Positions 1-10,110 are shown, counted from the first letter of the stretch. The stretch: DNA of 64,000 nt from Nonomuraea harbinensis (GCF_019396385.1 NZ_JAHKRN010000033.1:37459-101458); one strand, 5' to 3'. Translations and numbers: made by a program. Notes: generated by a model from the sequence alone, not told the origin.

Positions 1-1441
1 CGATGCGGGTGGACAGCTCCAGCGCCCGCGGCGAGTCGAACGGGAGGCGGAGCGCGAAGAACACGTCGGCCAGCCCCATCACGCCGAGCCCGATCGGCCG
101 CCAGCGCCGGTTGGCCGCCCCGGCCTCGGGCGTCGGGTAGAAGCCGAGGTCGATGGTGCGGTCGAGGAAGCGCACGGCCGTCCGGACGGTGGCGCGCAGC
201 CGCTCCCAGTCGAGGCCGTCGCGCCCGTCCAGGTGGGCGGCGAGGTTGACCGAGCCGAGGTTGCACACCGCGGTCTCGGCGTCGCTGGTGACCTCCAGGA
301 TCTCGGTGCACAGGTTGGACAGGTGGATGACGTTCTCCGGCCGGGCGGTCTGGTTGGAGGTGCGGTTGGCCGTGTCCTTGAACGTCATCCAGCCGTTGCC
401 GGTCTGCGCGAGCGTCCGCATCATCCGCCCGTACAGGGTCCTGGCCGGGATCCGCCGGGTGTGCCGGCCCTCGGCCTCGTAGGCCCGGTAGGCGCGGGTG
501 AACGCCTCGCCGTGCAGGTCGGGCAGGTCGGGGACGTCCTTGGGGTCGAACAGCGACCAGTCCTCACCGGCCTCGACGCGGCGCATGAACTCGTCCGGCA
601 CCCAGTTGGCCAGGTTGAGGTTGTGGGTGCGGCGGGTGTCCTCTCCGGTGTTGTCGCGCAGCTCCAGGAACTCCTCGATGTCGGCGTGCCAGGTCTCCAG
701 GTAGACGCAGGCCGCGCCCTTGCGCCGGCCGCCCTGGTTGACCGCCGCTACCGAGGCGTCGAGGGTGCGCAGCCACGGCACGATGCCGTTGGAGTGGCCG
801 TTGGTGCCCCGGATGAGCGAGCCGCGCGAGCGGACCCGGGTCCACGAGATGCCGATGCCGCCCGCGTACTTCGACAGCCGGGCGACCTGCGCGTACCGGT
901 CGTAGATCGCCTCCAGCTCGTCGCGCGGCGAGTCGAGCAGGAAGCACGACGAGAGCTGCGGGCGGCGCGCGCCCGCGTTGAACAGGGTCGGCGAGCTGGG
1001 CAGGTAGGACAGCGTCGCCATCAGCCGGTAGAGCTCGGCGGCCTCCGCGACGGTCTCCGACAGCCCGCAGGCGACCCGCAGGAAGAAGTGCTGGGGCCGC
1101 TCCAGCACGGTCCGGGTGACCGGGTGGCGCAGCAGGTAGCGGTCGTAGACGGTGCGCAGCCCGAAGTACTCGAACCGCTCGTCGGCGGCGTCCGAGACGA
1201 GCGCGTCCAGCTCGGCGGCGTGCGCGGCGACGAACTCCGCCAGGCCGTCCTGGATCAGCCCCGCCGCGTGGGTGGCGGCGATCGAGCCGGAGAACGAACG
1301 CACCCCGTGCGCGGCCGCCTCGTCGGCGATCTCCTCGGCGAGCAGCCCGGCGGCCACCCGCGAGTTCGCCGGGTCGGCGATCACCCGGGCCGCGGCCTCC
1401 TCGATGGCCAGGCGCCGATCACCCTCGACGATCTGTGTCAC
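1..1441 (-). CDS. nrdA: Class Ia ribonucleoside-diphosphate reductase alpha subunit (3' end outside window)
   Basis: Catalytic large subunit that reduces ribonucleotides to deoxyribonucleotides for DNA synthesis. About 480 residues are visible, and the C-terminal part lies beyond the window edge. Family motifs seen include SSCFLLD, GIGISWTRVRSRGSLIRGTNGHSNG, NQGGRRKGA, the active-site NLCTEI loop and CNLGSVNLA. No clear N-terminal ATP-cone precedes the catalytic domain, since the RNR alpha N-domain begins within about 60 residues. The GTG start at 1441 follows a GAGGAGAG ribosome-binding site. The leader carries a cobalamin riboswitch, as described for the class Ia nrdABS operon of Streptomyces, where B12 represses this enzyme in favour of a B12-dependent class II enzyme. 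That second enzyme is not in this window. Confidence 0.93.
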   Translation of the reverse strand, partial: MTQIVEGDRRLAIEEAAARVIADPANSRVAAGLLAEEIADEAAAHGVRSFSGSIAATHAAGLIQDGLAEFVAAHAAELDALVSDAADERFEYFGLRTVYDRYLLRHPVTRTVLERPQHFFLRVACGLSETVAEAAELYRLMATLSYLPSSPTLFNAGARRPQLSSCFLLDSPRDELEAIYDRYAQVARLSKYAGGIGISWTRVRSRGSLIRGTNGHSNGIVPWLRTLDASVAAVNQGGRRKGAACVYLETWHADIEEFLELRDNTGEDTRRTHNLNLANWVPDEFMRRVEAGEDWSLFDPKDVPDLPDLHGEAFTRAYRAYEAEGRHTRRIPARTLYGRMMRTLAQTGNGWMTFKDTANRTSNQTARPENVIHLSNLCTEILEVTSDAETAVCNLGSVNLAAHLDGRDGLDWERLRATVRTAVRFLDRTIDLGFYPTPEAGAANRRWRPIGLGVMGLADVFFALRLPFDSPRALELSTRI

Positions 1442-1488
1442 GTGCTCTCTCCTCGCGAGCTCATCCCCGTGAGGGCGCGCGAGAGCAC
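1442..1488 (-). promoter_or_regulatory. Ribosome-binding-site sequestering hairpin of nrdA
   Basis: GTGCTCTC (read 5'-3' on the minus strand at 1488-1481) is perfectly complementary to GAGAGCAC at 1449-1442, immediately before the GTG start and overlapping the GAGGAGAG ribosome-binding site. This is a plausible expression platform for the riboswitch, blocking translation when paired. No run of T residues follows, so translational control is favoured over termination. The structure is inferred from complementarity. Confidence 0.6.
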
Positions 1489-1534
1489 GGCGGCGCACGC
1501 CGCTAGGCCCCCGGGCCCTCCCTCGAGGCCCTGG

Positions 1535-1725
1535 ACATGGTCCATCGCCGGCAGGTCTTCGGGCTCGCGGGCGTCTCGCACTCTCCTACTGGCCGTCGCT
1601 TCCCGGATCTCTCCAGTGCTCGTTGACGGCGGTCGTTCCCGCTCACCGCTGCGGGGCAGCCCCGGAATCGCACCGGGTTCCCTTTTGCTCCGCCCCGGGC
1701 GGGGGCGAACCGGCGAACGATCGAG
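1535..1725 (-). promoter_or_regulatory. Cobalamin (B12) riboswitch upstream of nrdA
   Basis: Read on the minus strand, the leader holds the conserved core GGTGCGATTCCGGGGCTGCC followed by CCGCAGCGGTGA (1643-1674). It also has a B12 box AGCCCGAAGACCTGCCGGC (1547-1565). Spacing and order match the cobalamin riboswitch family. The element lies about 100 nt before the nrdA GTG start. Adenosylcobalamin would be expected to lower nrdA expression. The outer boundaries given are approximate. Confidence 0.92.
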
Positions 1726-1761
1726 ATCCTACATCTAGTGGCTGCTTTCGCAACCGCCACA

Positions 1762-2679
1762 TCATGTTGTGCCCTTGCCGCTTTCGAGGAGGCCGAGATC
1801 GCGGAGCACGGCCTTGGTGCGGCGGACCTCGGAGACGACCCAGGCGGCGAAGCGGTCGCCGGCCAGCGGGATCGGCATCCAGTCGCCCTCCCGGCAGGTA
1901 CGCTGCCAGCCGGGCGAGCCGGTCACCTCCTCGCACATGCCGATGGCCGCCTCGCGGCTCTCCTGCGGCATGCCGCCGGGACCGACGGCGGCGCACCAGC
2001 TCGCGAAGTCCACCCGGACCCCGAGCTCCAGCAGGCTGGGCGCGTCCAGCCCGGGGAACCGCTCGGCACAGGACACGGCCAGCACCCGGACCCGGCCCCG
2101 GTCGATGTACGGGCGCCAGCCGGCGAGCGGGCCCGTCGCGGCGACGGCGCGGCCGGCGAGCAGCGCGGTGGCGACCTCGGAGATGCCGGGGTAGCCGGTG
2201 TAGTCCACCTGCCGGGTGTCGGCGCCGAGCCCGCGCGCGATGAGCCCGAACAGCAGGTGGTCGGGGGCGCCCTGCGGCCCGCCGGCGAGCGGGGTGCCCG
2301 TGGGGTCGGCGCGCAGGCGGGCGCCGAACGCGTCGAAGGTGGCCGGACCCGAGTCCCGCGGCACCAGCACCACCTCGACCTCGCCGGCCAGCCGGGCCAG
2401 CGGGGTGGTGCCGTGCAGGGGCGACTCGGCCGCGTTCAGCTCGGCGGCGGCGAGCGCGGGCAGCCCGGTGATGGTGATCGTGGTGACCGGCCCGGCCCCG
2501 CCGACCGGGTAGCCGGCCCCGCGGGCCATCTGGGTGAACGCCTCGGCGACGCGGCTCCAGCGCTCGCCGCCGCCGAGGATCTCGTACGCGCCCGGCGCGC
2601 GTCCGGCGTGACGGTCACCGCAGCCGGCCAGGCAGGCGGCCACTCCCAGGCCTGTCACGAGGAACCGCCTGCGCCGCAT
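1762..2679 (-). CDS. TctC-like tripartite tricarboxylate transporter substrate-binding lipoprotein
   Basis: 305 residues. The N-terminus has a basic stretch, a hydrophobic core and a lipobox (ACLAGC, Cys near residue 20), so a secreted lipoprotein is expected. The rest resembles the TctC/Bug family of solute receptors, with a fold motif resembling TGYPGISEVATALLAGR and a C-terminal VLRDLGLLES. Family members bind carboxylated organic acids for TctAB permeases. No tctA or tctB is present here, so the partner is elsewhere or the protein has another role. It is transcribed toward the nrdA leader and stands alone. Confidence 0.72.
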   Translation of the reverse strand: MRRRRFLVTGLGVAACLAGCGDRHAGRAPGAYEILGGGERWSRVAEAFTQMARGAGYPVGGAGPVTTITITGLPALAAAELNAAESPLHGTTPLARLAGEVEVVLVPRDSGPATFDAFGARLRADPTGTPLAGGPQGAPDHLLFGLIARGLGADTRQVDYTGYPGISEVATALLAGRAVAATGPLAGWRPYIDRGRVRVLAVSCAERFPGLDAPSLLELGVRVDFASWCAAVGPGGMPQESREAAIGMCEEVTGSPGWQRTCREGDWMPIPLAGDRFAAWVVSEVRRTKAVLRDLGLLESGKGTT

Positions 2680-2754
2680 GACCCGCCTCCCCCGAAGTGT
2701 CCACTTCAGGTTATTTACAGATCACGCAGAGTTACACATGCCGGATATCACCTA

Positions 2755-3477
2755 CTAAGGTTTCCAAGCCATCCCGGCCAGCAGCGGCAGCCGTGTGGCG
2801 CCGACCAGGCGTGGCCGGTCGGGCCGCCACTCGTGGGCCTGCACCAGACCGGGCTCGATCATGACGAAGTCACCGAAGAACGCCTGGATCTCCTCCGGTC
2901 CCCGGCCGGTGCCGCCCGCCGGGGCGTCGCCCGACGAGGTGGCGTGCGCGATGGCCAGGTGGCTGCCCGGCGCCAGCGCCTCCCGCAGGAGGGCGACCAC
3001 GGCGTGCGGGTTCATGCTGTCGGGCACGAAGTGGAGCACCGACACCAGCAGCACCCCGACCGGCCTGGCCGGGTCGAGGAAGCCGGCGGCGCCGTCCAGC
3101 ATCCGCGCGGGGTCGAGCAGGTCGGCCTCCACGAAGACGGCCCCGGCCTGCTCCTCCAGCAGTTCGCGGCCGTGCGCGGCCACCACCGGGTCGTGGTCGA
3201 CGTAGACGACCCTGGCGTCCGGGACCACCTCGTGCACGTTGCCCTGGGTGGGCAGGCCGCTGCCCACGTCCAGGAACTGGGTGACGCCCTGCGCGGCGGC
3301 GTAGCGGACCGCACGCTGGAGGAACTCCCTGGCGGCCCGCGCCTGCGGCACCGCCTCCGGTATCAGGTCCGCCAGCCGGTCCAGGGCCTCGCGGTCGACC
3401 GCGAAGTTGTCCTTGCCGCCGAGCAGGTAGTCGTACATTCGGGCGAGATTGGGAGTGTCGGGGTCGGACTGGGGCAC
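2755..3477 (-). CDS. SAM-dependent methyltransferase, Methyltransf_19 family
   Basis: 240 residues. The N-terminus PNLARMYDYLLGGKDNF and the SAM-binding FLDVGSGLPTQGNVHEV are hallmarks of the actinomycete-expanded Methyltransf_19 (formerly DUF574) family. An acidic VYVDHDP follows at the second beta strand. Substrates of these proteins are mostly unknown. The gene lies between a lipoprotein gene and glmS on the same strand, without close coupling to either. Family assignment is strong; no pathway can be named. Confidence 0.85.
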   Translation of the reverse strand: MPQSDPDTPNLARMYDYLLGGKDNFAVDREALDRLADLIPEAVPQARAAREFLQRAVRYAAAQGVTQFLDVGSGLPTQGNVHEVVPDARVVYVDHDPVVAAHGRELLEEQAGAVFVEADLLDPARMLDGAAGFLDPARPVGVLLVSVLHFVPDSMNPHAVVALLREALAPGSHLAIAHATSSGDAPAGGTGRGPEEIQAFFGDFVMIEPGLVQAHEWRPDRPRLVGATRLPLLAGMAWKP

Positions 3478-3574
3478 ATTTTCGACCCTAGGCGCTCCCC
3501 TCCCGGGGCGACACCGGCCGGATTCCGACTATGACCCAGCCGAACGGTAAGGGTTTGCTAACCCCCTCTTGCCG

Positions 3575-5395
<1,821 letters not shown>

Positions 5396-5404
5396 CCGAG
5401 TCTC

Positions 5405-5713
5405 CTATCCGTAGACGATCCGGCGCAGTTGCCGCAGCGACAGCTCGGGCGCCGCCACCCGGCGGGCCCTCAGCTCGGCGGCGATCCTGGGAAAGATCTC
5501 ATCGTTGGTGAAGCCACGGGCCTGCAACTCCCCGTGGCGACGCCGGACGAACTCCTCCGAGGGCTCGGAGAAGTACGACAGCACGTCGGCCACCACGCGC
5601 GCCGCCTCGCCGGGCCCGAGCGGGCTCGTCCGGGTGAGGTGGACGATGAGGTCCTCGTAGGGATGCCGCGCCGTAGACACAGACGAGGACATTACGCAGA
5701 TGGAACGAGACAC
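5405..5713 (-). CDS. Small conserved protein upstream of glmS, unknown function
   Basis: Up to 102 residues, rich in Arg and Glu, with no signal peptide or membrane segment and no domain I can name. An alternative and perhaps better start is the ATG at 5692 (protein beginning MSSSVSTARHPYEDLI). The stop lies 9 bp before the glmS start, so the two genes probably form an operon. A helical, acidic/basic soluble protein is all that can be said. Confidence 0.6.
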   Translation of the reverse strand: MSRSICVMSSSVSTARHPYEDLIVHLTRTSPLGPGEAARVVADVLSYFSEPSEEFVRRRHGELQARGFTNDEIFPRIAAELRARRVAAPELSLRQLRRIVYG

Positions 5714-5722
5714 GCCAACATC

Positions 5723-5740
5723 CTGCCCGATATCGGGCAG
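5723..5740. promoter_or_regulatory. 18-bp perfect palindrome between the glmS operon and the amidase gene
   Basis: CTGCCCGAT followed directly by ATCGGGCAG, a perfect 18-bp palindrome. It sits about 10 bp upstream of the small gene before glmS and 120 bp upstream of the divergent amidase gene. The position fits an operator for either or both cell-wall related units. The binding protein is unknown. Confidence 0.45.
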
Positions 5741-5862
5741 AAATCAGCTCCGGCGAGGGCTCGGCTTCTCCCAATCAGGTGTGCGGCTTTAGGTAGATCC
5801 CATGCGGGCGCGGGAATGGTGACGCACAGTGTTCGCGTCGTACCGTCGCGTGGAGGTCCGTC

Positions 5863-8490
5863 ATGCTGTTGCAGGTCGCCGTCGCCGCCGCCGTCCTGGC
5901 CGGCCAGCCGGGGGGACGCCAGGACGACTTCGCCTCGGCGGCCAGGGAGTACGGGGTGCCGGTCAGCGTGCTCCTGGGCGTGTCGTACCTGCAGTCGCGC
6001 TGGGACGCGCACGCGGGCGAGCCCTCCACGGCGGGCGGTTACGGCCCCATGCACCTGCTGGACCCCGCGCTCATCACGGGCGCCGGTCCCCGCTCCGGCG
6101 GCCGGCCGCACGGCCCCCTCCCCCGCGCCGCCGCGCCGGGCCACCAGCACGGCGACGCCCGCGGCGACTCCGCCCGCCCCCGCCCGCACCTGGATCCCCC
6201 GGGCAAACCTGCCGCACTGTCCGGCGCCCTGACGGCGGGCCCGGCGGAAGGCAAGGGGACGACACCCCACGAGACCACCCGGCCGGCATCCGGCTCCCAG
6301 CGAGCGACCTCGAAAGAGGCGGCGCGGACCGGAAGCGGCGATCGGCGAGAGGCGGCGCCGCCCGGAAGCGGCGATCGGAGGGAGGCGGCGCGCCCTGGAA
6401 GCGGCGATCGGGGCGCGGCCCGCGGCGAGGGGGCGCGGTCCGGAAGCGGCGATCGGGGAGTGACCTCGGGAGAGTCGGCCTCGTCCGGAGGCGACTGGGG
6501 GGCGACTCTCGGGGAGGCGGCGCGGTTGACGGGGGTCAGCGTCGAGCGGCTGCGGAGGGACGCCGCCGCGAACATCCGGGCCGGCGCCGCCCTGCTCGCG
6601 TCCTACCAGGGCGTGCCCAGCGCCGACCCGGCCCGCTGGCACGCCGCGGTCGCCCGCTACTCGGGCTCGCGCGCGTTCGCCGACGAGGTGCTGCGGGTGA
6701 TCCGCGACGGCGCGGCCCGACGGGCGGACGACGGCTCCCTGGTCCGGCTGCCCGCGCACCCCGCGCTCCGCTCCCCCGTCCGCCCGCCCGCTCCGGGGGA
6801 GGGGGCCGAGTGCCCGCCGTCGCTGGAGTGCCGGTGGATGCCCGCCGCGTACGCCAGGACCGGCGAGCAGGACTACGGCAACCACGACCGCATGAGCCGC
6901 CCCCGCCGTATCGACTACATCGTCATCCACGACACCGAGGGCCCCTTCCGGGGCATCCCACGCCTGATCCGCGACCCGGAGTACGTGAGCTGGCACTACA
7001 CGATCCGCTCCCGCGACGGCCAGATCGCCCAGCACGTGAAGACCCGCGACATCGCCTGGCACGCCGGCAACTGGGACGTCAACACCCGCTCGGTCGGCAT
7101 CGAGCACGAGGGCTACCTGGCCAGGGGCGGCACCTGGTACACCGAGGCCATGTACCGCGCGTCGGCCCGGCTGGTCCGCCACCTGGCCGCCGAGCACGAC
7201 ATCCCGCTCGACCGGGCGCACATCCTGGGCCACGACAACGTCCCCGGCACCACCCCGGACACCCTCGCGACCATGCACGAGGACCCCGGCCCCTACTGGG
7301 ACTGGGCCCACTACTTCGACCTGCTCGACGCCCCCTTCGACAAGCGCCCCCGGCGACTCGACCCCCTGAGGAAGGCAGCCACCGACGAGCCCGCCACCTC
7401 GTACGGCGAAGAACCAGACCACCCCGACACGACCAGTCCCTCCCACGCCCAGCCTCCGGCGGCCCCAGCCATACGCGACCACACCACCACAGACCTGCCC
7501 ATGCACCACACCGCCGCGGACCCGGCCGCGCACGACGGAACCGCCACGGACCCTGCCACGCACCACCACACCCCTGCGGATCCGGCCGCACATGACCAGA
7601 CCACCGCGGACCCTGCCACGCACCACCACACCCCTGCAGACCTAGCCGCGCATGACCGGACCGCCGCGGATCCGGCCGCGCGTGATCAGACCGCCGCCGA
7701 CACCATCGGGCTTGATCAGCTCGCGGAGGACGCGGTCGTGCGCGGTCAGAGCGGCCCGGTCGTGCGTGACCAGACCTCCATGCGCGACCAGACCGCCGCA
7801 AGCTCGGTCATGCGTGATGGGGTCGGGTTCGGCAGGGTTGTGCGGGAACGGCCCGGGCGTGGGGGATCCGTCCTGATCCTGCCGGAGTACGACGAGCACC
7901 GGCCGCGTTTCACCGGCTGCAAGAGCGCCAAGCCCGACCGGCCGTGCCCGCCGCACGGCGCGTCCGCGGTGTGGCTGCACACGGCGCCCCGCCACGACGC
8001 GCCGCTGGTGGACGACATCGGCAAGCGCGTCGGCGAGCCCAGCACGTACAGCGTCTACGACCACAGCGCCCGCGCCTCCGCCGGGCAGCGGTTCGCGGTG
8101 GCCGGGCGGCGCGGCGACTGGACGGCCATCTGGTATCTCGGCCGCCGTGCCTGGTTCCACGACCCGCACGAGCACCCGACCGCCGTCCGCGCCCGCGGCC
8201 CCGTGGTGGTCCCGCGCAACCCGGACGTCAAGGTGTACGGGCGCGCCTACCCGGAGAAGTCGGCCTATCGCGGCACGGGTGTCGCCTACCAGCCTCATGT
8301 CGCGCTCCCGTACCGGATCGGCCCCGGCGAGGCGTACACGGTCGGCGACACCCTGACCGGTTCGTACCATGCGGCCGGATACAAGCCCGCGAGCCACGTC
8401 ACCGTGAGGGGCAGGCAGCGCTACCACCAGATCCAGCTCGGCCACCGCGTCGCGTTCGTCAAGGCGGAGGACGTCCGCCTCGTCCGCTGA
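5863..8490 (+). CDS. N-acetylmuramoyl-L-alanine amidase with lytic-transglycosylase-like N-terminus and repeat linkers
   Basis: 875 residues, with a ribosome-binding site TGGAGG 6 nt before ATG. Residues 1-17 are hydrophobic (weak signal peptide). Residues about 22-60 and 220-255 look like two halves of an SLT-type domain (SVLLGVSYLQSRWDAHAG; AGAALLASYQG, AAVARYSG) split by a Gly/Ser/Asp/Arg repeat (GSGDR units, about 155-200). An Amidase_2 domain spans about 348-460 (YIVIHDTEG, WHYTIRSRDGQ, SVGIEHEG, HILGHDN with zinc-binding His). A ten-residue repeat rich in Asp, Ala, His and Thr follows (about 543-640). The C-terminal 200 residues resemble SH3-like wall-binding modules. It probably cleaves peptidoglycan between MurNAc and L-Ala outside the cell. 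Confidence 0.85.
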   Translation: MLLQVAVAAAVLAGQPGGRQDDFASAAREYGVPVSVLLGVSYLQSRWDAHAGEPSTAGGYGPMHLLDPALITGAGPRSGGRPHGPLPRAAAPGHQHGDARGDSARPRPHLDPPGKPAALSGALTAGPAEGKGTTPHETTRPASGSQRATSKEAARTGSGDRREAAPPGSGDRREAARPGSGDRGAARGEGARSGSGDRGVTSGESASSGGDWGATLGEAARLTGVSVERLRRDAAANIRAGAALLASYQGVPSADPARWHAAVARYSGSRAFADEVLRVIRDGAARRADDGSLVRLPAHPALRSPVRPPAPGEGAECPPSLECRWMPAAYARTGEQDYGNHDRMSRPRRIDYIVIHDTEGPFRGIPRLIRDPEYVSWHYTIRSRDGQIAQHVKTRDIAWHAGNWDVNTRSVGIEHEGYLARGGTWYTEAMYRASARLVRHLAAEHDIPLDRAHILGHDNVPGTTPDTLATMHEDPGPYWDWAHYFDLLDAPFDKRPRRLDPLRKAATDEPATSYGEEPDHPDTTSPSHAQPPAAPAIRDHTTTDLPMHHTAADPAAHDGTATDPATHHHTPADPAAHDQTTADPATHHHTPADLAAHDRTAADPAARDQTAADTIGLDQLAEDAVVRGQSGPVVRDQTSMRDQTAASSVMRDGVGFGRVVRERPGRGGSVLILPEYDEHRPRFTGCKSAKPDRPCPPHGASAVWLHTAPRHDAPLVDDIGKRVGEPSTYSVYDHSARASAGQRFAVAGRRGDWTAIWYLGRRAWFHDPHEHPTAVRARGPVVVPRNPDVKVYGRAYPEKSAYRGTGVAYQPHVALPYRIGPGEAYTVGDTLTGSYHAAGYKPASHVTVRGRQRYHQIQLGHRVAFVKAEDVRLVR

Positions 8491-8576
8491 TTTTCGCCCC
8501 GGGAGCTGCTCCATGGACACGGGCACTCCCGGAAAGCGATATGGTTTTCTTCGTAACCGGCTGGCGCCGGAGACAC

Positions 8577-8648
8577 GCGGAAGTGGCTCAGGGGTAGAGC
8601 ATCACCTTGCCAAGGTGAGGGTCGCGGGTTCGAATCCCGTCTTCCGCT
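8577..8648 (+). tRNA. tRNA-Gly (anticodon GCC), copy 1
   Basis: Acceptor stem GCGGAAG pairs with CTTCCGC. The anticodon arm CACCTTGCCAAGGTG carries GCC, and the T arm GCGGGTTCGAATCCCGT is canonical. CCA is not encoded. It is the first of four clustered tRNA genes and identical to the copy at 8786-8857. Confidence 0.97.
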
Positions 8649-8663
8649 CGGAGTTCAACTCCT

Positions 8664-8734
8664 GGTGGAGTGGCCGAGAGGCGAGGCAGCGGCCTGCAAA
8701 GCCGTCTACACGGGTTCAAATCCCGTCTCCACCT
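8664..8734 (+). tRNA. tRNA-Cys (anticodon GCA)
   Basis: Acceptor GGTGGAG pairs with CTCCACC. The anticodon loop CTGCAAA carries GCA, and the T arm is ACGGGTTCAAATCCCGT. CCA is not encoded. It lies 15 bp after the first tRNA-Gly, so the transcript is probably shared. Confidence 0.96.
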
Positions 8735-8785
8735 CGGCAGATTCGGCGGATCTCACGAGATCCGCTAAGGTAAGAGCAGTGCCAT

Positions 8786-8857
8786 GCGGAAGTGGCTCAG
8801 GGGTAGAGCATCACCTTGCCAAGGTGAGGGTCGCGGGTTCGAATCCCGTCTTCCGCT
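8786..8857 (+). tRNA. tRNA-Gly (anticodon GCC), copy 2
   Basis: Identical over its full 72 nt to the tRNA-Gly at 8577. Same acceptor GCGGAAG/CTTCCGC and GCC anticodon. A local duplication inside the cluster, interrupted by tRNA-Cys. Confidence 0.97.
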
Positions 8858-8876
8858 CTGAGTGACAACTCAATAC

Positions 8877-8948
8877 GGACGATTAGCTCAGCGGGAGAGC
8901 GCTTCCCTGACACGGAAGAGGTCACTGGTTCAATCCCAGTATCGTCCA
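8877..8948 (+). tRNA. tRNA-Val (anticodon GAC)
   Basis: Acceptor GGACGAT pairs with ATCGTCC. The anticodon stem CTTCC/GGAAG encloses CTGACAC with anticodon GAC, and the T arm is CACTGGTTCAATCCCAGT. It is the last tRNA before the terminator at 8955. Confidence 0.96.
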
Positions 8949-8954
8949 CCCCAC

Positions 8955-8993
8955 AAAGCCCCAGATTCTGGCACCCGCCAGGTCTGGGGCTTT
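8955..8993 (+). terminator. Rho-independent terminator of the tRNA cluster
   Basis: AAAGCCCCAGA pairs perfectly with TCTGGGGCTTT across a 17-nt loop and is followed by TCTCGTT. It is a long, stable stem placed 6 bp after tRNA-Val. Confidence 0.9.
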
Positions 8994-9163
8994 CTCGTTG
9001 CACCGGGCCAGGGCGAATCATCGAGCGGTCTTGACCTCAAGGGCATCCATCATCACGCTCTGTTTACCATTTGGCCGCTTCTGCGCAGATTATGTCACGC
9101 TGCGTGCATATAGCCACTCCGAGCGGGTAGCGCGCTGACATTGGCTCCTCGGAGGGGGAAACC

Positions 9164-9985
9164 GTGGACATCAACATAGGCCAGGGCATATCCGATGCCT
9201 GGCGAATGATCGCGACATTCGTACCAAGACTCATCGCGTTCCTGGTCATACTCATCATCGGCTGGATCGTGGCGAAGCTGCTGGAGAAGGTCGTCGACAA
9301 GGTTCTGGAGCGGGTCGGGTTCGACCGGGCCGTCCAGCGCAGTGGCGTGCAGAGGTGGCTGGAGCGCAGCCAGTACGACGCGAGCAGCCTGCTCGCCAGG
9401 ATCGTCTTCTATGCGATCATCCTGGTCACCCTGCAGATCGCGTTCAGCGTGTTCGGGCCGAACCCGATCTCCGCGCTGCTGAACGCCGTGGTGGCGTGGC
9501 TGCCCATGGCGATCGTGGCCATCGTGATCATCGTGGTGGCCGGAGCGATCGCGAAGGCCGTCGGCGACATCATCAGGGGCGCGCTCGGCGGGCTGTCCTA
9601 CGGCCGCCTGCTGGCCGTGGCCGCGGAAGTGTTCATCTGGGCGCTGGGTATCATCGCCGCGCTCAACCAGATCGGCGTGGCCACGGCGGTCACCACCCCG
9701 GTCCTGATCGCGGCGCTCGCCACAGTGGGCGCGATCGCGGCCATCGGCGTCGGCGGCGGGCTCGTGCGGCCCATGCAGCAGCGGTGGGAGCGCTGGCTCA
9801 GCCGGATCGAGGAGGAGGCGCCGCAGGCCAGGGCGCACGCGGAGGCGTACCAGCAGGGGCGTGAGCACGCCCGTGCCATGACGCCCGAGGAGATGGCCGA
9901 GCGCGGCACGTCGGAGCAGCGGATCACGCCGCAGACCGGCACCGGGACGGTCGGCTCCACCCGGCCGGACATCCGGGAGCCCTGA
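9164..9985 (+). CDS. Mechanosensitive-channel-like membrane protein (conserved TM-helix family)
   Basis: 273 residues from a GTG start after GGAGGGGGA. There are about four hydrophobic segments: residues 20-40, 80-103, 110-135 and 150-200. The last is Gly/Ala rich (LAALATVGAIAAIGVGGGLV), like the pore helix of MscS relatives. Repeated conserved TM-helix modules place it with small-conductance mechanosensitive channel-like proteins, but the full cytoplasmic MS_channel vestibule is absent. The C-terminus is a charged, coiled-coil-prone tail. Likely a plasma-membrane channel or scaffold for osmotic response; function inferred. Confidence 0.75.
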   Translation: MDINIGQGISDAWRMIATFVPRLIAFLVILIIGWIVAKLLEKVVDKVLERVGFDRAVQRSGVQRWLERSQYDASSLLARIVFYAIILVTLQIAFSVFGPNPISALLNAVVAWLPMAIVAIVIIVVAGAIAKAVGDIIRGALGGLSYGRLLAVAAEVFIWALGIIAALNQIGVATAVTTPVLIAALATVGAIAAIGVGGGLVRPMQQRWERWLSRIEEEAPQARAHAEAYQQGREHARAMTPEEMAERGTSEQRITPQTGTGTVGSTRPDIREP

Positions 9986-10015
9986 CTCCCGCCGCCCTCC
10001 GGGACGATGCGGGGG

Positions 10016-10040
10016 CGGCCGGGCCGACTCGGCCCGGCCG
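10016..10040 (+). terminator. GC-rich hairpin after the channel gene
   Basis: CGGCCGGGCCG and CGGCCCGGCCG form an 11-bp perfect stem with an ACT loop, 31 bp after the stop at 9985. There is no T tract, so this may be an actinomycete-type intrinsic terminator. Confidence 0.5.
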
Positions 10041-10110
10041 CGACCCCGCGTTCACCGGGGGCCGTGCTGGTCATAGGCGACGGACCCGCACCCGAAGGCT
10101 GAACGAGCTC

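Noticed and set aside
233..1738. Long plus-strand open frame (about 500 codons) opposite the nrdA region
   Set aside because: It is the antisense of a recognisable RNR alpha chain and of the riboswitch; its translation is Gly/Val/Arg-rich without any domain, typical of GC-rich shadow frames.
7501..7800. CRISPR-like array suggested by the regularly repeated bases in the amidase gene
   Set aside because: The 30/60-bp periodicity is in frame and encodes a ten-residue protein repeat; there are no unique spacers.
8577..8993. tRNA cluster as an integration site for a mobile element
   Set aside because: No integrase, no direct repeat of a tRNA 3' end was found nearby, and the downstream genes look like ordinary chromosome.
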